This document shows, in pieces, positions 8,182 to 19,810 of a stretch of DNA of 64,000 nt. Where the stretch lies: assembly GCF_013415125.1 (NCBI RefSeq), contig NZ_JACCDE010000003.1:184528-248527 (forward strand), in the 5' to 3' direction. Position 1 is the first letter of the stretch. Each line of letters starts with the position of its first letter. The notes under the pieces were generated by a model. It was not told the DNA's origin and made no database searches. It saw only the letters and a program-made list of their open reading frames with translations. This DNA is from Vreelandella glaciei (GTDB taxonomy: Bacteria > Pseudomonadota > Gammaproteobacteria > Pseudomonadales > Halomonadaceae). A program made the position numbers and the translations under genes.

Positions 8182-8364
8182 GGTGTTCCTACGTAATTAC
8201 GTTGTTGAGGCATAAATGCCTTCTCCGCACCACCAGCAAGTGCGGGCCTAATGTCACTCAGCCTTTGGGGGTGTTAACGCTGGTTAGACCTGACCGGGCT
8301 CACCGATGTGAGTTTAGTGCCCTGCCACGTCGTGACACCTATCCAAAAGCGCCGCAAGGGAGAA

Positions 8365-9063
8365 TCACACGCCGCTTACCAGCCCTCTTTGGGCGAGCAG
8401 TTCGGTCAGTCGATCAACCACTTCCGGTATGCTCAGACGCGTGGTATCAAGCGTAATGGCATCATCTGCCGGCTTGAGAGGGGCCACGCTGCGTTGCGTG
8501 TCGCGTGCATCGCGTGCCTGAATCTCCTTCAAAAGACTCGAAAGACTAGCATTCACCCCGGCTTCCTGCAACTGCAGATGACGTCGACGCGCCCGTTCAT
8601 CGGCGCTTGCCGTCAAAAAAATCTTTAGCGGGGCATCGGGAAAGACCACTGTGCCCATATCACGCCCATCCGCGACCAACCCTGGCGTTTGGCAAAAATC
8701 GCGCTGCCGCTGCAGCAGTGCTTGGCGTACGGCAGGTAGCGCCGCTACTTGTGAGGCACGCTCGCCAGCCTGTTCGGTACGAATCACCTGGCCAACGTCT
8801 TCTCCTTCTAGCAACGTACGCGGCTGGCCATCTTCAACCGGAAAGGCCACATCTAACTGCTCCGCTAAGCGGGCAAGCCCAGCCTCATCGTCAACCGCTA
8901 CGTTATGCTTAACCGCCGCTTGAGCCGTCAGCCGATAAAGTGCACCACTATCCAGTAAATGCCAGCCCAGGCGTTCCGCCACTAAACCACTAATGGTGCC
9001 TTTACCCGCCCCACCTGGGCCATCAATGGTGAGAACGGGAACAGCTGAAGCGCGATCATTCAT
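8365..9063 (-). CDS. cmk: Cytidylate kinase
   Basis: This protein of about 232 residues phosphorylates CMP and dCMP. The P-loop GPGGAGKGT is near residue 15, and the family signatures [13 protein letters not shown] and a basic [10 protein letters not shown] segment follow. I chose ATG 9063 (MNDRASAVP), six bases after a GGAGG ribosome-binding site, over the GTG at 9069. The start region overlaps the end of tyrA-aroA, so translation is probably coupled. The position between aroA and rpsA is conserved in gammaproteobacteria. Confidence 0.96.
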   Translation of the reverse strand: MNDRASAVPVLTIDGPGGAGKGTISGLVAERLGWHLLDSGALYRLTAQAAVKHNVAVDDEAGLARLAEQLDVAFPVEDGQPRTLLEGEDVGQVIRTEQAGERASQVAALPAVRQALLQRQRDFCQTPGLVADGRDMGTVVFPDAPLKIFLTASADERARRRHLQLQEAGVNASLSSLLKEIQARDARDTQRSVAPLKPADDAITLDTTRLSIPEVVDRLTELLAQRGLVSGV

Positions 9064-11344
9064 GCGCACCCTCCACGCTAACGCGCATGCCGATGCGCGT
9101 GGCTAATTCAACGAAATCTGGGAAAGAGGTCGCCACATTAGCGCAGTCTTCAATCTCAATTTCTGCACTCGCACGCAGTGATGAAATCGCGAACGCCATG
9201 GCAATACGGTGATCGCCCAGACTATCGATACACCCGCCGCCGTAGCTCGCTTTTTGCGCATCGCCATTGCCGTCAATATCTATACCGTCGTCAAGCAGGG
9301 TGTGTTTAATACCCAAAATAGCCATGCCATCCGCCATCGCCTGGAGGCGATCAGACTCTTTGACGCGCAGTTCTTCGGCGCCTCTTAGACGGGTCACGCC
9401 ATCGGCGTTGGCGGCAGCAATAAAGAGGGCAGGAAATTCATCAATCGCTAACGGCACTTGATCAACGGGAATATCGATGCCTTTCAGCGGTGCATAGCGG
9501 ATACGAATATCGGCTACCGGCTCGCCGCCTACTTCGCGCTCGTTCTCAAGCGTTAAATCGGCCCCCATCAAATTCAGAATATTGATGACGCCTATCCGGG
9601 TAGGGTTAATTCCCACGTGCTCTAACGTGATATCAGCATCTGGCGTAATCGCCGCCGCAACCAAGAAGAAGGTTGCAGAAGAGATATCAGAAGGCACATC
9701 AATCGGGCCCGCTGTTAGCTTACCGCCACCCTGCAGCCAGCAGGTATCGCCTTCTCGGGAAACCGCATAACCAAAGCCATTGAGCATACGCTCGGTATGA
9801 TCACGGGTCGGCGCAGGTTCGCGCACCCGCGTTTCGCCCTCCGCGTAAAGCCCCGCCAACAGCAGGCAGGATTTCACCTGGGCACTGGCCATGGGCATAT
9901 CGTAATGAATGCCCTTGAGGTTAGCGCCGCCGTGAATTTTCAGCGGTGGGCGACCACCCTCAGCCGTATCAATAGTGGCTCCCATTAAGCGTAGCGGGTC
10001 AGCCACGCGCCCCATGGGGCGCTTGGTCAGCGACTCATCGCCGGTTAGCTCGCTATCAAACGCCTGACCCGCGAGCAGGCCGGAAAACAGCCGCATGGCG
10101 GTGCCCGAGTTGCCTACATAGAGCGGCCCTGCGGGGGCTTTTAAACCGTGCATGCCAACGCCATGGATGGTGACTTTACCTTGATGTGGCCCTTCGATCG
10201 CCACACCCATTTCACGAAACGCCTGCAGGGTCGCCAGACTGTCTTCGCCTTCCAGAAAGCCTTTCACTTCAGTAACACCCTCTGCCAGCGCGCCCAGCAT
10301 AATGGAGCGATGCGACATGGATTTATCGCCCGGTACGCGCAAGCGCCCCTGGGCTTGACCGCCCGGCTGCACACGGTAGGTGACCTTACCTTGTGGTTGC
10401 ATATGATATTCCGCCTGATAACTGGTTTTATTCAATAAGGAGTCGAAATAGTGCCGGGCATGGCTGGCCCGATCAAAGGTGGCAATCAGCGCATCGCTGT
10501 CACCGGCTTCTACCGCCTGACGCAAGCGCAAAAGCCCCGCTTCAAAATCATCCAACGATGCTAAAACCGCCTGTTTATTGGCAATGAAAATATCTCGCCA
10601 CATCACCGGGTCGCTACCCGCGATACGGGTAAAATCGCGAAAACCGCCGGCCGCATAGCGAAAAATATCTAACCGCTCATCCTGACGGGCCAACGTATCC
10701 ACCAATGAGAATGCAAGCAGATGGGGCAAATGACTGGTACGCGCCAGCACTTGATCATGGCGCTCTACGTCCATTTCCAGCACATCGGCACCGCAGGCTT
10801 CCCACAAGCAACGCACTCGCATCAAAGCGTCGGCATCTACGTTGGGCTCGGGGGTAAGTATCACCTTATGATCCACATAAAGGCGTGGATTCGCCGCCGC
10901 CACACCACTTTTCTCTGAACCGGCAATAGGGTGTCCCAGCACCATATTGGTAGGCACTTGACCAAATACTCGTTGGGCGCAGGCGCGGATAGCGGCCTTG
11001 GTGCTACCAACATCGGTAATAACCACACTCGGTGACGCAGATGCCAGGACACCCGCCAAATGGGTCATTACACTTTCCATTGCCAGCACCGGCACCGCCA
11101 GCACCACCATGGTAGCGCCACTCACCTGCGCCGCAAGATGGGTACCGCCTGAGTCGATCAGCCCCATCTCTATACCGCGGGCGATTTCATTTTTATCAGG
11201 ATCACAGGCAACAATCTGCCCCTTAAATCCTGAAGCGCGCAGGGCTGCCGCAAGCGAACCACCAATCAATCCCAGACCAACAATTAATAAGCGCGACTCA
11301 TGACAAGATGATGTTGTTACGCTGCTTCCATCCATTAATGTCAC
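9056..11344 (-). CDS. tyrA-aroA: Fused prephenate dehydrogenase / EPSP synthase (TyrA-AroA)
   Basis: This 762-residue fusion joins two steps of aromatic amino acid synthesis. Residues about 15-310 form a TyrA dehydrogenase with the NAD-binding [17 protein letters not shown] motif. Residues about 325-760 form AroA, 5-enolpyruvylshikimate-3-phosphate synthase, with [34 protein letters not shown] and [11 protein letters not shown] signatures. The fusion is known from Pseudomonas and relatives. The start is GTG 11344, whose first bases overlap the pheA stop (GTGA), with AGGGG just upstream; ATG 11335 is an alternative. It overlaps cmk by 8 bases. Product flow is shikimate-3-P to EPSP and prephenate to 4-hydroxyphenylpyruvate. 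Confidence 0.96.
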   Translation of the reverse strand: MTLMDGSSVTTSSCHESRLLIVGLGLIGGSLAAALRASGFKGQIVACDPDKNEIARGIEMGLIDSGGTHLAAQVSGATMVVLAVPVLAMESVMTHLAGVLASASPSVVITDVGSTKAAIRACAQRVFGQVPTNMVLGHPIAGSEKSGVAAANPRLYVDHKVILTPEPNVDADALMRVRCLWEACGADVLEMDVERHDQVLARTSHLPHLLAFSLVDTLARQDERLDIFRYAAGGFRDFTRIAGSDPVMWRDIFIANKQAVLASLDDFEAGLLRLRQAVEAGDSDALIATFDRASHARHYFDSLLNKTSYQAEYHMQPQGKVTYRVQPGGQAQGRLRVPGDKSMSHRSIMLGALAEGVTEVKGFLEGEDSLATLQAFREMGVAIEGPHQGKVTIHGVGMHGLKAPAGPLYVGNSGTAMRLFSGLLAGQAFDSELTGDESLTKRPMGRVADPLRLMGATIDTAEGGRPPLKIHGGANLKGIHYDMPMASAQVKSCLLLAGLYAEGETRVREPAPTRDHTERMLNGFGYAVSREGDTCWLQGGGKLTAGPIDVPSDISSATFFLVAAAITPDADITLEHVGINPTRIGVINILNLMGADLTLENEREVGGEPVADIRIRYAPLKGIDIPVDQVPLAIDEFPALFIAAANADGVTRLRGAEELRVKESDRLQAMADGMAILGIKHTLLDDGIDIDGNGDAQKASYGGGCIDSLGDHRIAMAFAISSLRASAEIEIEDCANVATSFPDFVELATRIGMRVSVEGAHE

Positions 11345-12432
11345 AGTACCCCTATCGGATAGGAACCCAGCACACGCAAGTCCGCTGCTCGCAGCTGCAC
11401 CTCTTCAAGCGCTGCCGCGACCTTGGGCTCATCACGATGGCCTTTAAAGTCGATAAAAAAGACATAGTTCCAAACGCCGGTGCGCGAAGGGCGCGTTTCG
11501 AGACGGGTTAAATCGATCTGATGACGATGAAACGGCTCAAGCAGAGCGTGGAGCGTCCCCGGCTGATTGCGCATGGCGACGACAATGGAGGTTTTGTCTT
11601 CGCCTGCCATGGGCACATCCTGGTTACCAATAATCAAAAACCGCGTCGAGTTATCGGGCCGATCTTCAATCTTTTCAGCAATGTGAGTAAGTCCGTATAG
11701 CTTCGCTGCCATATCCCCCGCAATGGCCGCGCTATGCCACTCGGTTTTGACTAACTTAGCCGCTTCCGCATTAGAGGAAACCGGCACGCGCTCCGCATGG
11801 GGATAGTGAGCATCGAGCCATTTCCGACATTGCCCGAAGGATTGCGGGTGGGAATAGATACGCGACACTTTATCGCGGCGGGTCGTTTCGCTGACCAACA
11901 GATGATGATGAATACGCAGCACCACCTCGCCACAAATTTTGATGGAGGAGTCCATAAAGGTATCAAGAGTGTGATTGACTACCCCTTCGGTGGAGTTTTC
12001 CACCGGCACCACGCCGTAATGCACAGCGCCCGCCTCAACTTCACGAAACACTTCATCAATCGCCGCCATGGGCAAACTAACCGCACTTTCACCAAAGTGC
12101 TTGAGCGCTGCCTGCTGAGTGAAAGTGCCCTCAGGGCCCAAATAGGCCACTTTAACCGGCTGCTCTAATGCCAAACACGCCGACATGATTTCACGAAACA
12201 GCCGCGCCATCTCTTCTGAATCAAGTGGGCCTTTATTCAAGGCCATGATGCGCCGCAGCACCTGCACTTCTCGCTCAGGGCGGTAGAACACCGCATCTTT
12301 ATCTTCGGCCAGCTTCACATGCGCCACTTGCTGGGCACAGCTGGCGCGCTCACTGATCAGATTCAGAATATCGCTATCTAGCTGATCGATTCGCTGGCGC
12401 AGCTCATCCAGATTGATCGACGTGTCGGACAT
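11341..12432 (-). CDS. pheA: Bifunctional chorismate mutase / prephenate dehydratase (P-protein)
   Basis: This 363-residue protein converts chorismate to prephenate and then phenylpyruvate. Domain order is an AroQ-type chorismate mutase (about 1-90, with LRQRIDQLDSDILNLISERA), a prephenate dehydratase (about 93-275, with AYLGPEGTFTQQAA and the catalytic Thr in NSTRFLIIG), and an ACT regulatory domain (about 283-360, with RNQPGTLHALLEPF and LTRLETRPSR for phenylalanine binding). It sits between serC (5 bases apart) and tyrA-aroA (4-base overlap), a translationally coupled operon. In Pseudomonas hisC2 lies between pheA and tyrA; it is absent here. Confidence 0.96.
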   Translation of the reverse strand: MSDTSINLDELRQRIDQLDSDILNLISERASCAQQVAHVKLAEDKDAVFYRPEREVQVLRRIMALNKGPLDSEEMARLFREIMSACLALEQPVKVAYLGPEGTFTQQAALKHFGESAVSLPMAAIDEVFREVEAGAVHYGVVPVENSTEGVVNHTLDTFMDSSIKICGEVVLRIHHHLLVSETTRRDKVSRIYSHPQSFGQCRKWLDAHYPHAERVPVSSNAEAAKLVKTEWHSAAIAGDMAAKLYGLTHIAEKIEDRPDNSTRFLIIGNQDVPMAGEDKTSIVVAMRNQPGTLHALLEPFHRHQIDLTRLETRPSRTGVWNYVFFIDFKGHRDEPKVAAALEEVQLRAADLRVLGSYPIGVL

Positions 12433-12437
12433 GGTGT

Positions 12438-13541
12438 TTAGCCCCTTGTTTGTTCGAAATCGGCCATAAATGCGATCAGCGCATCTACCGCAGACTCAGG
12501 CACTGCGTTATATAGGCTAGCCCGCATACCGCCCACGCTGCGGTGGCCTTTTAAATTGAGCAGCCCCGCCGCATCGGCTTGTTGTAAAAACGCTTTATCC
12601 AGCGCCGCATCGGCCAAGACAAACGGTACGTTCATACGCGAGCGATTGTGCTTAGCAATCGGGTTGCTATAAAAGTCGCTGGCATCAATCGCCGCATAAA
12701 GCTTATCGGCTTTGCGCTGATTAATGACGTCCATCGCTGCTAGTCCACCAATGTCGTCTTTTAGCCACTGAAAGACTAAGCCCGCCAAATACCAAGCGTA
12801 GGTCGGCGGCGTATTCACCATCGAACCCGCTTCGGCCAGCATTTTGTAATCAAACAGCGAAGGAATGTTGGCTTGGGCTTTGCCTAACAAGTCGTCACGA
12901 ACGACGGCCAACGTTAAACCAGCGGGGCCGATATTTTTCTGCGCCCCCGCGTAGATCACGCCGAAATCGCTAACATCGATCGGCCCAGACAGGATATTTG
13001 ACGACATATCGCAGACCAACGGTACGCTAGCGCCATCGGCACGCTGCACATTGGGCGTATAGTCAAACTCCAAGCCACCAATCGTTTCGTTCGACGTGTA
13101 GTGTAAATAGGCCGCGTCATCGCTAACGCTAATGGTATCCAGCGCAGGCACCGCCATGTGGCCATTAGCTTCGCTACTTGCGGCTACATGACAAGCGAAC
13201 CCAAGGCGCTTTGCTTCGCTAAGCGCTTTTTTGCCCCAGATACCGGTCTGAATGAAGTTGCCGCTACCGCCCTGTCCCAGCAGGTTCATCGGCAGCATGG
13301 CAAATTGCATACTGGCGCCGCCCTGCAAAAACAGCACCTTATAGTTATCTGGCACGCCTAGAAGCTCACGAAAATCAGCTTCTGCACGTTCAGCAATGGC
13401 AACAAACTCGTCGCTGCGGTGGCTCATTTCCATGACGGAAAGGCCACGTCCATGGTAGTCCAGTAACTCTTCCTGGGCGCGTTCCAGTACGGCTACTGGC
13501 AGGGCCGCTGGCCCTGCGCAGAAATTATAATGACGTGTCAT
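12438..13541 (-). CDS. serC: Phosphoserine aminotransferase
   Basis: This protein of about 367 residues is a PLP-dependent class V aminotransferase that makes 3-phosphoserine (serine synthesis) and acts in pyridoxal phosphate synthesis. It begins [15 protein letters not shown], the family N-terminus. The PLP lysine is in [13 protein letters not shown] chose ATG 13541 with CCGGGGACTG upstream; the longer frame to 13643 runs back inside gyrA and lacks family similarity. It overlaps the end of gyrA by 17 bases. The gyrA-serC-pheA order matches Pseudomonas. Confidence 0.96.
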   Translation of the reverse strand: MTRHYNFCAGPAALPVAVLERAQEELLDYHGRGLSVMEMSHRSDEFVAIAERAEADFRELLGVPDNYKVLFLQGGASMQFAMLPMNLLGQGGSGNFIQTGIWGKKALSEAKRLGFACHVAASSEANGHMAVPALDTISVSDDAAYLHYTSNETIGGLEFDYTPNVQRADGASVPLVCDMSSNILSGPIDVSDFGVIYAGAQKNIGPAGLTLAVVRDDLLGKAQANIPSLFDYKMLAEAGSMVNTPPTYAWYLAGLVFQWLKDDIGGLAAMDVINQRKADKLYAAIDASDFYSNPIAKHNRSRMNVPFVLADAALDKAFLQQADAAGLLNLKGHRSVGGMRASLYNAVPESAVDALIAFMADFEQTRG

Positions 13542-16281
13542 CAGTCCCCGGTTCCTGTGCGTCATCGGATGATTCACTCGTCTGAACGTCTTCAGGTCGC
13601 TCATCAAGGCTAGCTTCGACACCCTCTTCGGCACCTTCCTCAAGAGCGGTCAGATCGACTTCGGCGGGCTCATCAACACGAACGGTTTTGACTAATTTTT
13701 CTTCTTTACCCAGACGAATCAACATCACGCCCTGGGTATTACGCGAGGTGGTTGAAACCTCTTCAACACGCGTACGCACCAGCGTGCCACGGTCAGTGAT
13801 CAGCATCATTTCATCGCTGTCATAAACCTGCATCGCCGCCACTAGCGAACCGTTACGCTCGCTGGTTTGCATGGCGATAACACCCTGACCACCACGACCA
13901 CGCAGCGGGAACTCTTCCAGGCGCGTGCGCTTACCATAACCGTTCTCACTGGCGGTCATAATGTAGATCTGACCATCGGCGGTTTCGGTCACGACGCTCT
14001 CTTGCGTCCCATTCTGAGTTTCTTCTTCGGCATCCGCTTCGGCGTCGATTTGCTGGCTCTTGGGAATAATCAAGCTGATGACTTCCGCATCGCCGGCCAA
14101 GCGCATACCACGCACGCCCCGAGCAGTACGACCCATGGCGCGGGCTTTACCCTCTTCAAAGCGAATGGCCTTGCCGTTAGACGACAGCAGCATGGCATGA
14201 TCATTACCGGTGGTAATGGCAGCGCCCACTAAGCGGTCGCCCTCTTCAAGGTCAATGGCGATAAGACCTACGCTACGCGGGCGCGAGAACTGCTCAAGGC
14301 TGGTACGTTTGACGGTACCTTTGGCCGTGGCAAAGAAGATGTAATTATCAGGATTGTAGTCGCGCACCGGCAAGATCGCGTTAACCGCTTCGCCCTCTTC
14401 CAGCGGCAGCATATTGACCAGCGGCTTGCCACGCGAGCCGCGGCTGGCGTTGGGCATTTCATACACTTTCAGCCAGTACACTTTGCCGCGATTGGAGAAC
14501 AGCAGCACGGTATCGTGAGTAGACGCCACCAGAAGGTGCTCAATCACATCTTCGTCTTTCATGGCGGTAGCAGACTTACCGCGACCACCACGACGCTGGG
14601 CTTGGTAATCCGACAGCGGCTGCGTCTTGGCGTAACCAGAGCGCGACACGGTCACGACCATGTCTTCTTCGGCGATCAAGTCTTCAATCGAAAGATCCAG
14701 GTGGCTGGCCTGAATTTCAGTACGACGGTCATCACCAAACTGATCACGCACGGCGTGCAGCTCTTCCCGGATCACTTCCATCAAGCGATCAGCTGATGCC
14801 AGGATCTCGGTTAGCTCGGCAATTTTCTCAAGAATATTCAAGTATTCGTCGAGCAGTTTCTCGGTCTCAAGGCCCGTCAAACGGTGCAGACGTAACTCAA
14901 GAATCGCCTGCGCCTGGGCGGGCGAAAGCCGATAAGAGGTGGCCGCGGTATTTAATCCAAAGCCCTCTTCCAGCTCCTCTGGCTTGCAAGAAGTAGCCCC
15001 GGCCCGTTCCAACATGGCGGTCACCTGACCAGGCTGCCAAGTTTGAGCGAGGAGCTTTTCACGCGCTTCTGCCGCGTTGGGTGAAGCTTTGATAAGCTCG
15101 ATCACTTCGTCGATATTCGAGATAGCAACGGCCAAGCCTTCCAACAAATGACCACGCTCACGGGCTTTTTTCAGCTCATACAGCGTTCGCCGGGTAACCA
15201 CTTCTCGCCGGTGGCGAATAAAGGCTTCCAGCATTTCTTTGAGGTTGAGCGTGCGGGGCTGACCATTTTCCAGCGCCACCATGTTAATCCCGAACACGTT
15301 TTGCAGCTGCGTTTGGGCAAACAGGTTATTGACCACTACTTCGCCGGACTCGCCGCGCTTGATTTCAATCACCACGCGCAGGCCATCTTTATCCGACTCA
15401 TCGCGCAGCTCAGCGATGCCTTCGATCTTCTTCTCTTTCACCAGCTCGGCAATCTTTTCAATTAACCGCGCTTTGTTCACCTGATACGGCAGCTCACTAA
15501 TAATAATGTGATCGCGACCGGTTTTATCATGATGTTCGATGGTGTGGCAGGCGCGCACATAAATACGCCCACGGCCGGTACGATAGGCCGACAAGATACC
15601 CGCGCGACCATTGATAATCGCCCCGGTGGGGAAATCAGGCCCGGGGATGTACTCCATCAGGTCATCCACGGTCAGCGTGTAGTCGTCGATTAAGGCTAAG
15701 CAGCCATCAATCACTTCACGCATATTGTGCGGCGGAATATTGGTTGCCATACCTACCGCAATGCCCGAGGAGCCATTGATCAGCAAATTGGGCGTTTTGG
15801 TAGGCAAGACCGCGGGAATACGTTCAGTACCGTCGTAGTTATCGACCCAGTCGACGGTATCTTTTTCCAGGTCCGCGAGCAGTTCGTGGGCAAGGCGCGA
15901 CATCCGCACCTCGGTATAACGCATGGCGGCCGCGTTATCCCCATCAATTGAACCGAAGTTGCCCTGGCCGTCGACCAGCACATGACGCATCGAAAAGTGC
16001 TGCGCCATACGTACGATGGTGTCGTATACCGCGCTATCACCGTGCGGATGGTATTTACCGATGACATCGCCGACGACACGCGCCGACTTCTTGTACGGTT
16101 TATTCCAGTCATTACCCAGTTCATGCATGGCAAACAGCACACGCCGGTGAACCGGTTTAAGGCCATCCCGCACATCTGGAAGCGCGCGGCCGATAATGAC
16201 GCTCATCGCATAGTCGAGATACGACTGTTTAAGCTCGTCTTCAATATTGACGGGCAAGATTTCTCTGGCGATGTCACCCAT
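13525..16281 (-). CDS. gyrA: DNA gyrase subunit A
   Basis: This 918-residue protein breaks and rejoins DNA in the A2B2 gyrase. It begins with the family N-terminus [21 protein letters not shown]. The catalytic Tyr is in [12 protein letters not shown]. The quinolone-resistance region reads [17 protein letters not shown], with the sensitive-type Ser and Asp. The C-terminal beta-pinwheel has the GyrA box QRRGGRGK near residue 565. The last 50 residues are strongly acidic (for example [19 protein letters not shown]), as in E. coli GyrA. It leads the serC-pheA-tyrA/aroA-cmk-rpsA series. Confidence 0.98.
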   Translation of the reverse strand: MGDIAREILPVNIEDELKQSYLDYAMSVIIGRALPDVRDGLKPVHRRVLFAMHELGNDWNKPYKKSARVVGDVIGKYHPHGDSAVYDTIVRMAQHFSMRHVLVDGQGNFGSIDGDNAAAMRYTEVRMSRLAHELLADLEKDTVDWVDNYDGTERIPAVLPTKTPNLLINGSSGIAVGMATNIPPHNMREVIDGCLALIDDYTLTVDDLMEYIPGPDFPTGAIINGRAGILSAYRTGRGRIYVRACHTIEHHDKTGRDHIIISELPYQVNKARLIEKIAELVKEKKIEGIAELRDESDKDGLRVVIEIKRGESGEVVVNNLFAQTQLQNVFGINMVALENGQPRTLNLKEMLEAFIRHRREVVTRRTLYELKKARERGHLLEGLAVAISNIDEVIELIKASPNAAEAREKLLAQTWQPGQVTAMLERAGATSCKPEELEEGFGLNTAATSYRLSPAQAQAILELRLHRLTGLETEKLLDEYLNILEKIAELTEILASADRLMEVIREELHAVRDQFGDDRRTEIQASHLDLSIEDLIAEEDMVVTVSRSGYAKTQPLSDYQAQRRGGRGKSATAMKDEDVIEHLLVASTHDTVLLFSNRGKVYWLKVYEMPNASRGSRGKPLVNMLPLEEGEAVNAILPVRDYNPDNYIFFATAKGTVKRTSLEQFSRPRSVGLIAIDLEEGDRLVGAAITTGNDHAMLLSSNGKAIRFEEGKARAMGRTARGVRGMRLAGDAEVISLIIPKSQQIDAEADAEEETQNGTQESVVTETADGQIYIMTASENGYGKRTRLEEFPLRGRGGQGVIAMQTSERNGSLVAAMQVYDSDEMMLITDRGTLVRTRVEEVSTTSRNTQGVMLIRLGKEEKLVKTVRVDEPAEVDLTALEEGAEEGVEASLDERPEDVQTSESSDDAQEPGTDDTSL

Positions 16282-16434
16282 GAAAGTCAGATCCTTTGCA
16301 CTGCATTGGCACTGCGAGAGTTGAAAGCGCTTAAAAACACCGCCCCTAAAAACTCAATGGAGCGGCGCGCAAATACTTCGCCATCATACCACTGCAAAAG
16401 CAGCAAGGGCAGCCAGGGAGCTCACCAAAGCCGT

Positions 16435-16869
16435 TTAGGGGGTAAATGCCTCTTTCTCCAAGATTAACGCCGTTAACGCTTCACGCACCTCGCCCTCAAT
16501 GGCAGCGGCTTTATTAGCCCGCATATCCAGCAGCACGAAGGTCAAATCTGCCTGGGCAATGACGGTACCGTCTTTGCGCACGATGCGGTGATGACAGAGG
16601 CCGCTACGCTCACCGACGTCGACGATACCCGTCATGATTTCTAAATCATCGCCATGACGCGCCGCGGCCAAATAATCAATATTCAAGTTAACCACCACAA
16701 ACGCCCGACCAGCCTGGTGGAGCTCCTTGATCATCGCTGGGTGTTGATCGAAGTAATCCCAACGGCCCTCTTCCATAAACTCCAGGTAGCGAGCGTTATT
16801 CACATGCCCATAGCCATCCAAGTGATAGCCACGAACGCGTAATTGAACCCGTGACAGCGATGTACTCAT
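16435..16869 (-). CDS. Acyl-CoA thioesterase, hot-dog fold (4HBT, YbgC/FadM type)
   Basis: The protein is 144 residues. The N-terminal stretch VRGYHLDGYGHVNNARYLEF is the 4-hydroxybenzoyl-CoA thioesterase active-site signature (Asp then HVNNxxY), and the next segment EEGRWDYF is also typical of FadM/YbgC. Such enzymes hydrolyse acyl-CoA or acyl-ACP thioesters in the cytoplasm; the substrate here cannot be told from sequence. It lies 153 bases upstream of gyrA in the same direction and probably has its own promoter. AGGAGGGGTT gives a strong ribosome-binding site. Confidence 0.88.
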   Translation of the reverse strand: MSTSLSRVQLRVRGYHLDGYGHVNNARYLEFMEEGRWDYFDQHPAMIKELHQAGRAFVVVNLNIDYLAAARHGDDLEIMTGIVDVGERSGLCHHRIVRKDGTVIAQADLTFVLLDMRANKAAAIEGEVREALTALILEKEAFTP

Positions 16870-17045
16870 AACCCCTCCTACTGTTCAGTTAAACAATGCA
16901 ATTAATTGGCAAATAGTATTTAGTTGGCAAACCCTCAATCAAACACAAGTTTGAAACACGTGCAACAGAGACGATTGATGGCATCCACTGGTAGGAATGC
17001 CCCGCTTTCGCCATAATGTGCCACCTTTTGAACAGGATTGGCCTC

Positions 17046-17975
17046 ATGTGGTTTAAGCACTTGCATTTATACCGCCTGCACGACGCGCCCGAGTTATCCA
17101 GCGATGCGCTCGCTAGCGCTTTACAAGAGCATGCCGCCAAACCACTCGGCAACGCTGATGCACGCCGCCTGGGCTGGACAGCCCCGGCTGGACGTATGGG
17201 CGGCGGGCAGTTGGTACACGAAATTCAATCACACCGTTTACTTTCCGCCCTTCGCCAAGAGCGGCTACTGCCTGCCTCGGTAGTCAAAGAAGAGGTCGAC
17301 GAGCTCGTCGCCGACATCGAAGCCAGCGAAAGCCGTAAAGTTACCCGCAAAGAAAAAACCGCGTTTAAAGAGCAGGTCACTGAAAATTTGCTGCCTCGCG
17401 CCTTTGTGCGTAGCCAGAAAATCGATCTTTGGTGGGACACCAAAGGCCAGATGATCGGCATCAATGCCAGTTCGCGGACCCGTGCCGAGGATATCCTGGA
17501 CTTGCTGCGTGAGTCGCTAGGCAGCTTGAAAGTCACCCCGCTGAGTTCGCAAACGTTGCCTATTCGCGCCATGACCACTTGGCTGGGCGATGTGGCTAGC
17601 CGCCCTGTCGATCTGCAGCTGGGTGATCAAGTCGAGCTCAAAGCGAAAGGCGATGACGGCGTACTTCGCGCGCGCCAAGTCGATTTAGACAGTGATGAAA
17701 TCCAGCAGTTACTCGAAAGCGGCCGCCAGGCCAGCAAACTCGCTGTGAGCTTAGAAGGCCGGTTAAGCTTCGTGCTGCACGATGATTTGGCGCTGAAATC
17801 GTTGCGCTTTGGCGACGCCCTCATTGAAGAGGCGGACCATGCTGACGACGGTGACGATGCGCTCGCCCGCCTGGAAACAGACTTTATTTTAATGGCGCAG
17901 GCACTATCTACCGATATTCCGCGCTTGATAGAGTGGCTCGGTGGCGAGACGCAGCGGGAACCCGCAGCTCAATAA
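17046..17975 (+). CDS. rdgC: Recombination-associated protein RdgC
   Basis: This 309-residue protein is close to the E. coli RdgC length (303). The N-terminus MWFKHLHLYRLHD is the RdgC start, and GWTAPAGRMGGGQLVHE and DLWWDTKGQMIGINASSRTR are characteristic blocks. RdgC forms a ring around double-stranded DNA and limits RecA access. I chose ATG 17046 with AGGATTGG upstream rather than ATG 17016, which adds ten residues absent from the family. The gene is divergent from the thioesterase, separated by about 175 bases. Confidence 0.95.
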   Translation: MWFKHLHLYRLHDAPELSSDALASALQEHAAKPLGNADARRLGWTAPAGRMGGGQLVHEIQSHRLLSALRQERLLPASVVKEEVDELVADIEASESRKVTRKEKTAFKEQVTENLLPRAFVRSQKIDLWWDTKGQMIGINASSRTRAEDILDLLRESLGSLKVTPLSSQTLPIRAMTTWLGDVASRPVDLQLGDQVELKAKGDDGVLRARQVDLDSDEIQQLLESGRQASKLAVSLEGRLSFVLHDDLALKSLRFGDALIEEADHADDGDDALARLETDFILMAQALSTDIPRLIEWLGGETQREPAAQ

Positions 17976-18094
17976 ATAGCTCTAAAATAAATAGTTCTAA
18001 AAAGTGTTCTAGCAATAGCTCTATAAATCTTCGCTTTAACGCTCATAATCGACACTCTTCCTAATCACCAACGGTTTATCATCCAACGGTTCGC

Positions 18095-19276
18095 ATGACT
18101 CATCACAATAACGCTACTAATACCGCTAACGAGACAGACCCGTGGGCTGACATTCGGCCCTTTATGGATCATGAAGTAGCCGATGTTCTTGCTAGGCTCT
18201 CACGGGACAACGAGTTGCTGGATGCGCTGACTCGCTTTCGGCTTCCGCGCTTGGCACGCTGGGCGCCGTCACTGGCGCGTGGCTTTGCCAGTCGCGCGGT
18301 CCGTCGTGAAGTGAAAGGAGTTACATCGGTCTACGAATTTCAAATGCGTATTGCGCATTATATGGAGCGCATGATTCGTACCACCACGGATGCCTTTGAA
18401 GTCACTGGGCTTGATAAGCTTGACCCCAAGGGCGCCTACTTATTCATTGGTAATCACCGCGATATCTCGTTGGACCCTGCTTTCGTCAACTATGCGCTCT
18501 ATCAAGCGAATCGTGACACCGTGCGTATCGCCATCGGTGATAACCTGCTCAAAAAGCCCTATGTCACTGACCTAATGCGACTCAATAAAAGCTTTATTGT
18601 GCCGCGTAGTGCACGGGGCAAACGGGCAATGCTGGCAGCGTATCAACAGCTTTCGGCCTATATTCGCCACACGATTACCGAAGACCAGCACTCCATCTGG
18701 ATGGCACAACGTGAAGGCCGGGCAAAGAACGGTATCGACCATACCGAGCCTGCGATCATCAAAATGCTAATCATGGCGAGACGTGCTTCAGAGCGCGACA
18801 TGGTCTTTGGTGAGGCCATCGCTGAGCTAAAACTGGTGCCGGTGTCGATTAGCTATGAATATGACCCCTGCGACGTGCAAAAAGCCCAGGAGCTGTACGA
18901 TATTGACACCCAAGGCAGTTACGCCAAAAGTGAGTTTGAAGATATTCGCTCCATTGTGGCTGGCATTACCGGCTCTAAGGGACGCGTGCGGCTGCATTTT
19001 GGTACGCCAGTTGGTGCTGATATGGCAACGCCAGACGAAGTGGCCGCGGAGATTGATCGTCAGGTGATTGGCGGGTACCGCCTCTTTCCCAGCCACTATT
19101 TAGCGCTTGAAGCATTGGGTGAAGCACCGGAATTAGTAGCGCGTAAAGCGATTACTAAACAAGACAGGGAGCGTTTCAATGCACGACTTGCCGATGTACC
19201 TGAGGCGTTAAGGCCATATTGGCTTGCTCAATACGCGAACCCCGTCAAGCACAAAGCCGGTCGATTGACGCTTTAA
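18095..19276 (+). CDS. PlsC-domain acyltransferase (glycerol-3-phosphate / lysophosphatidate type)
   Basis: This 393-residue protein has an acyltransferase domain at about residues 90-290. Block I reads GNHRDISLDPAF, a variant with one residue more than the usual NHxxxxD spacing. A second block, FIVPRSARGKRAM, and WMAQREGRAKNG (the catalytic-domain EGxR-like block) follow. It has no clear membrane helix, so it is probably peripheral. It likely acylates a glycerophosphate or lysophospholipid; the exact substrate is not decidable. It stands alone between rdgC and a small unknown gene. The ATG lacks a good ribosome-binding site. Confidence 0.8.
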   Translation: MTHHNNATNTANETDPWADIRPFMDHEVADVLARLSRDNELLDALTRFRLPRLARWAPSLARGFASRAVRREVKGVTSVYEFQMRIAHYMERMIRTTTDAFEVTGLDKLDPKGAYLFIGNHRDISLDPAFVNYALYQANRDTVRIAIGDNLLKKPYVTDLMRLNKSFIVPRSARGKRAMLAAYQQLSAYIRHTITEDQHSIWMAQREGRAKNGIDHTEPAIIKMLIMARRASERDMVFGEAIAELKLVPVSISYEYDPCDVQKAQELYDIDTQGSYAKSEFEDIRSIVAGITGSKGRVRLHFGTPVGADMATPDEVAAEIDRQVIGGYRLFPSHYLALEALGEAPELVARKAITKQDRERFNARLADVPEALRPYWLAQYANPVKHKAGRLTL

Positions 19277-19403
19277 ACCAGCGTTTTAATCTGCAGGTTT
19301 AATGCCGTGCAACTCATGCCCGTTGGCAGAAAAAATGCTATGGTCAACGCATTGACTGGCTTCGCTTGGCCCTGTCGTCGTTCGCGATCCTAAGGAGACT
19401 CCC

Positions 19404-19685
19404 ATGTCCGGTTCAGAAATCCAGAAAACACGTGTCATCAATGAGCTGCGTGGCTTTATTCGCAAATTGCTTCAAGACCCCAAAATTCTTGAGCAATCCC
19501 TTGTGATCGCCAGGCAGCAACTGACCGAAGGCAACAGCCCCGCGGCCATGGCACGGATTGCTAACGAAATTTCCGATACTACCAGCGTGCATATTCCGGA
19601 AGATCCGGCTGAGCACTCTGAGGCTGATAAGCTTTTTTTAGAACTGCTGCGCGAAGTGGTTCAGGAAGAGCAGGCCTTGTATTAA
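19404..19685 (+). CDS. Small hypothetical cytosolic protein
   Basis: The protein is 93 residues, acidic and mostly helical by appearance, without signal peptide, membrane segment or cysteines. I recognise no family. The start ATG is well placed, six bases after AAGGAGA, and the gene is followed by a terminator, so it is very likely expressed as a single-gene unit. It lies between the acyltransferase and metG. The C-terminal LFLELLREVVQEEQALY is leucine- and glutamate-rich and could form a helix pair. Confidence 0.7.
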   Translation: MSGSEIQKTRVINELRGFIRKLLQDPKILEQSLVIARQQLTEGNSPAAMARIANEISDTTSVHIPEDPAEHSEADKLFLELLREVVQEEQALY

Positions 19686-19729
19686 ATGTTGTATAAAGCA
19701 TCGTATTAATCGTTGCTAAGGAAAGCCAG

Positions 19730-19763
19730 CGGCGAAGCCCACAGTGACTTCGCCGTGTTTTTA
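19730..19763 (+). terminator. Rho-independent terminator before metG
   Basis: CGGCGAAG (19730-19737) pairs with CTTCGCCG (19748-19755) around a 10-base loop and is followed by TGTTTTTAG. It ends the transcript of the small upstream gene. Confidence 0.75.
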
Positions 19764-19810
19764 GTTACCGCCTGATCGGCACCCTTATTCACTCGGAATT
19801 AACCTTCACC

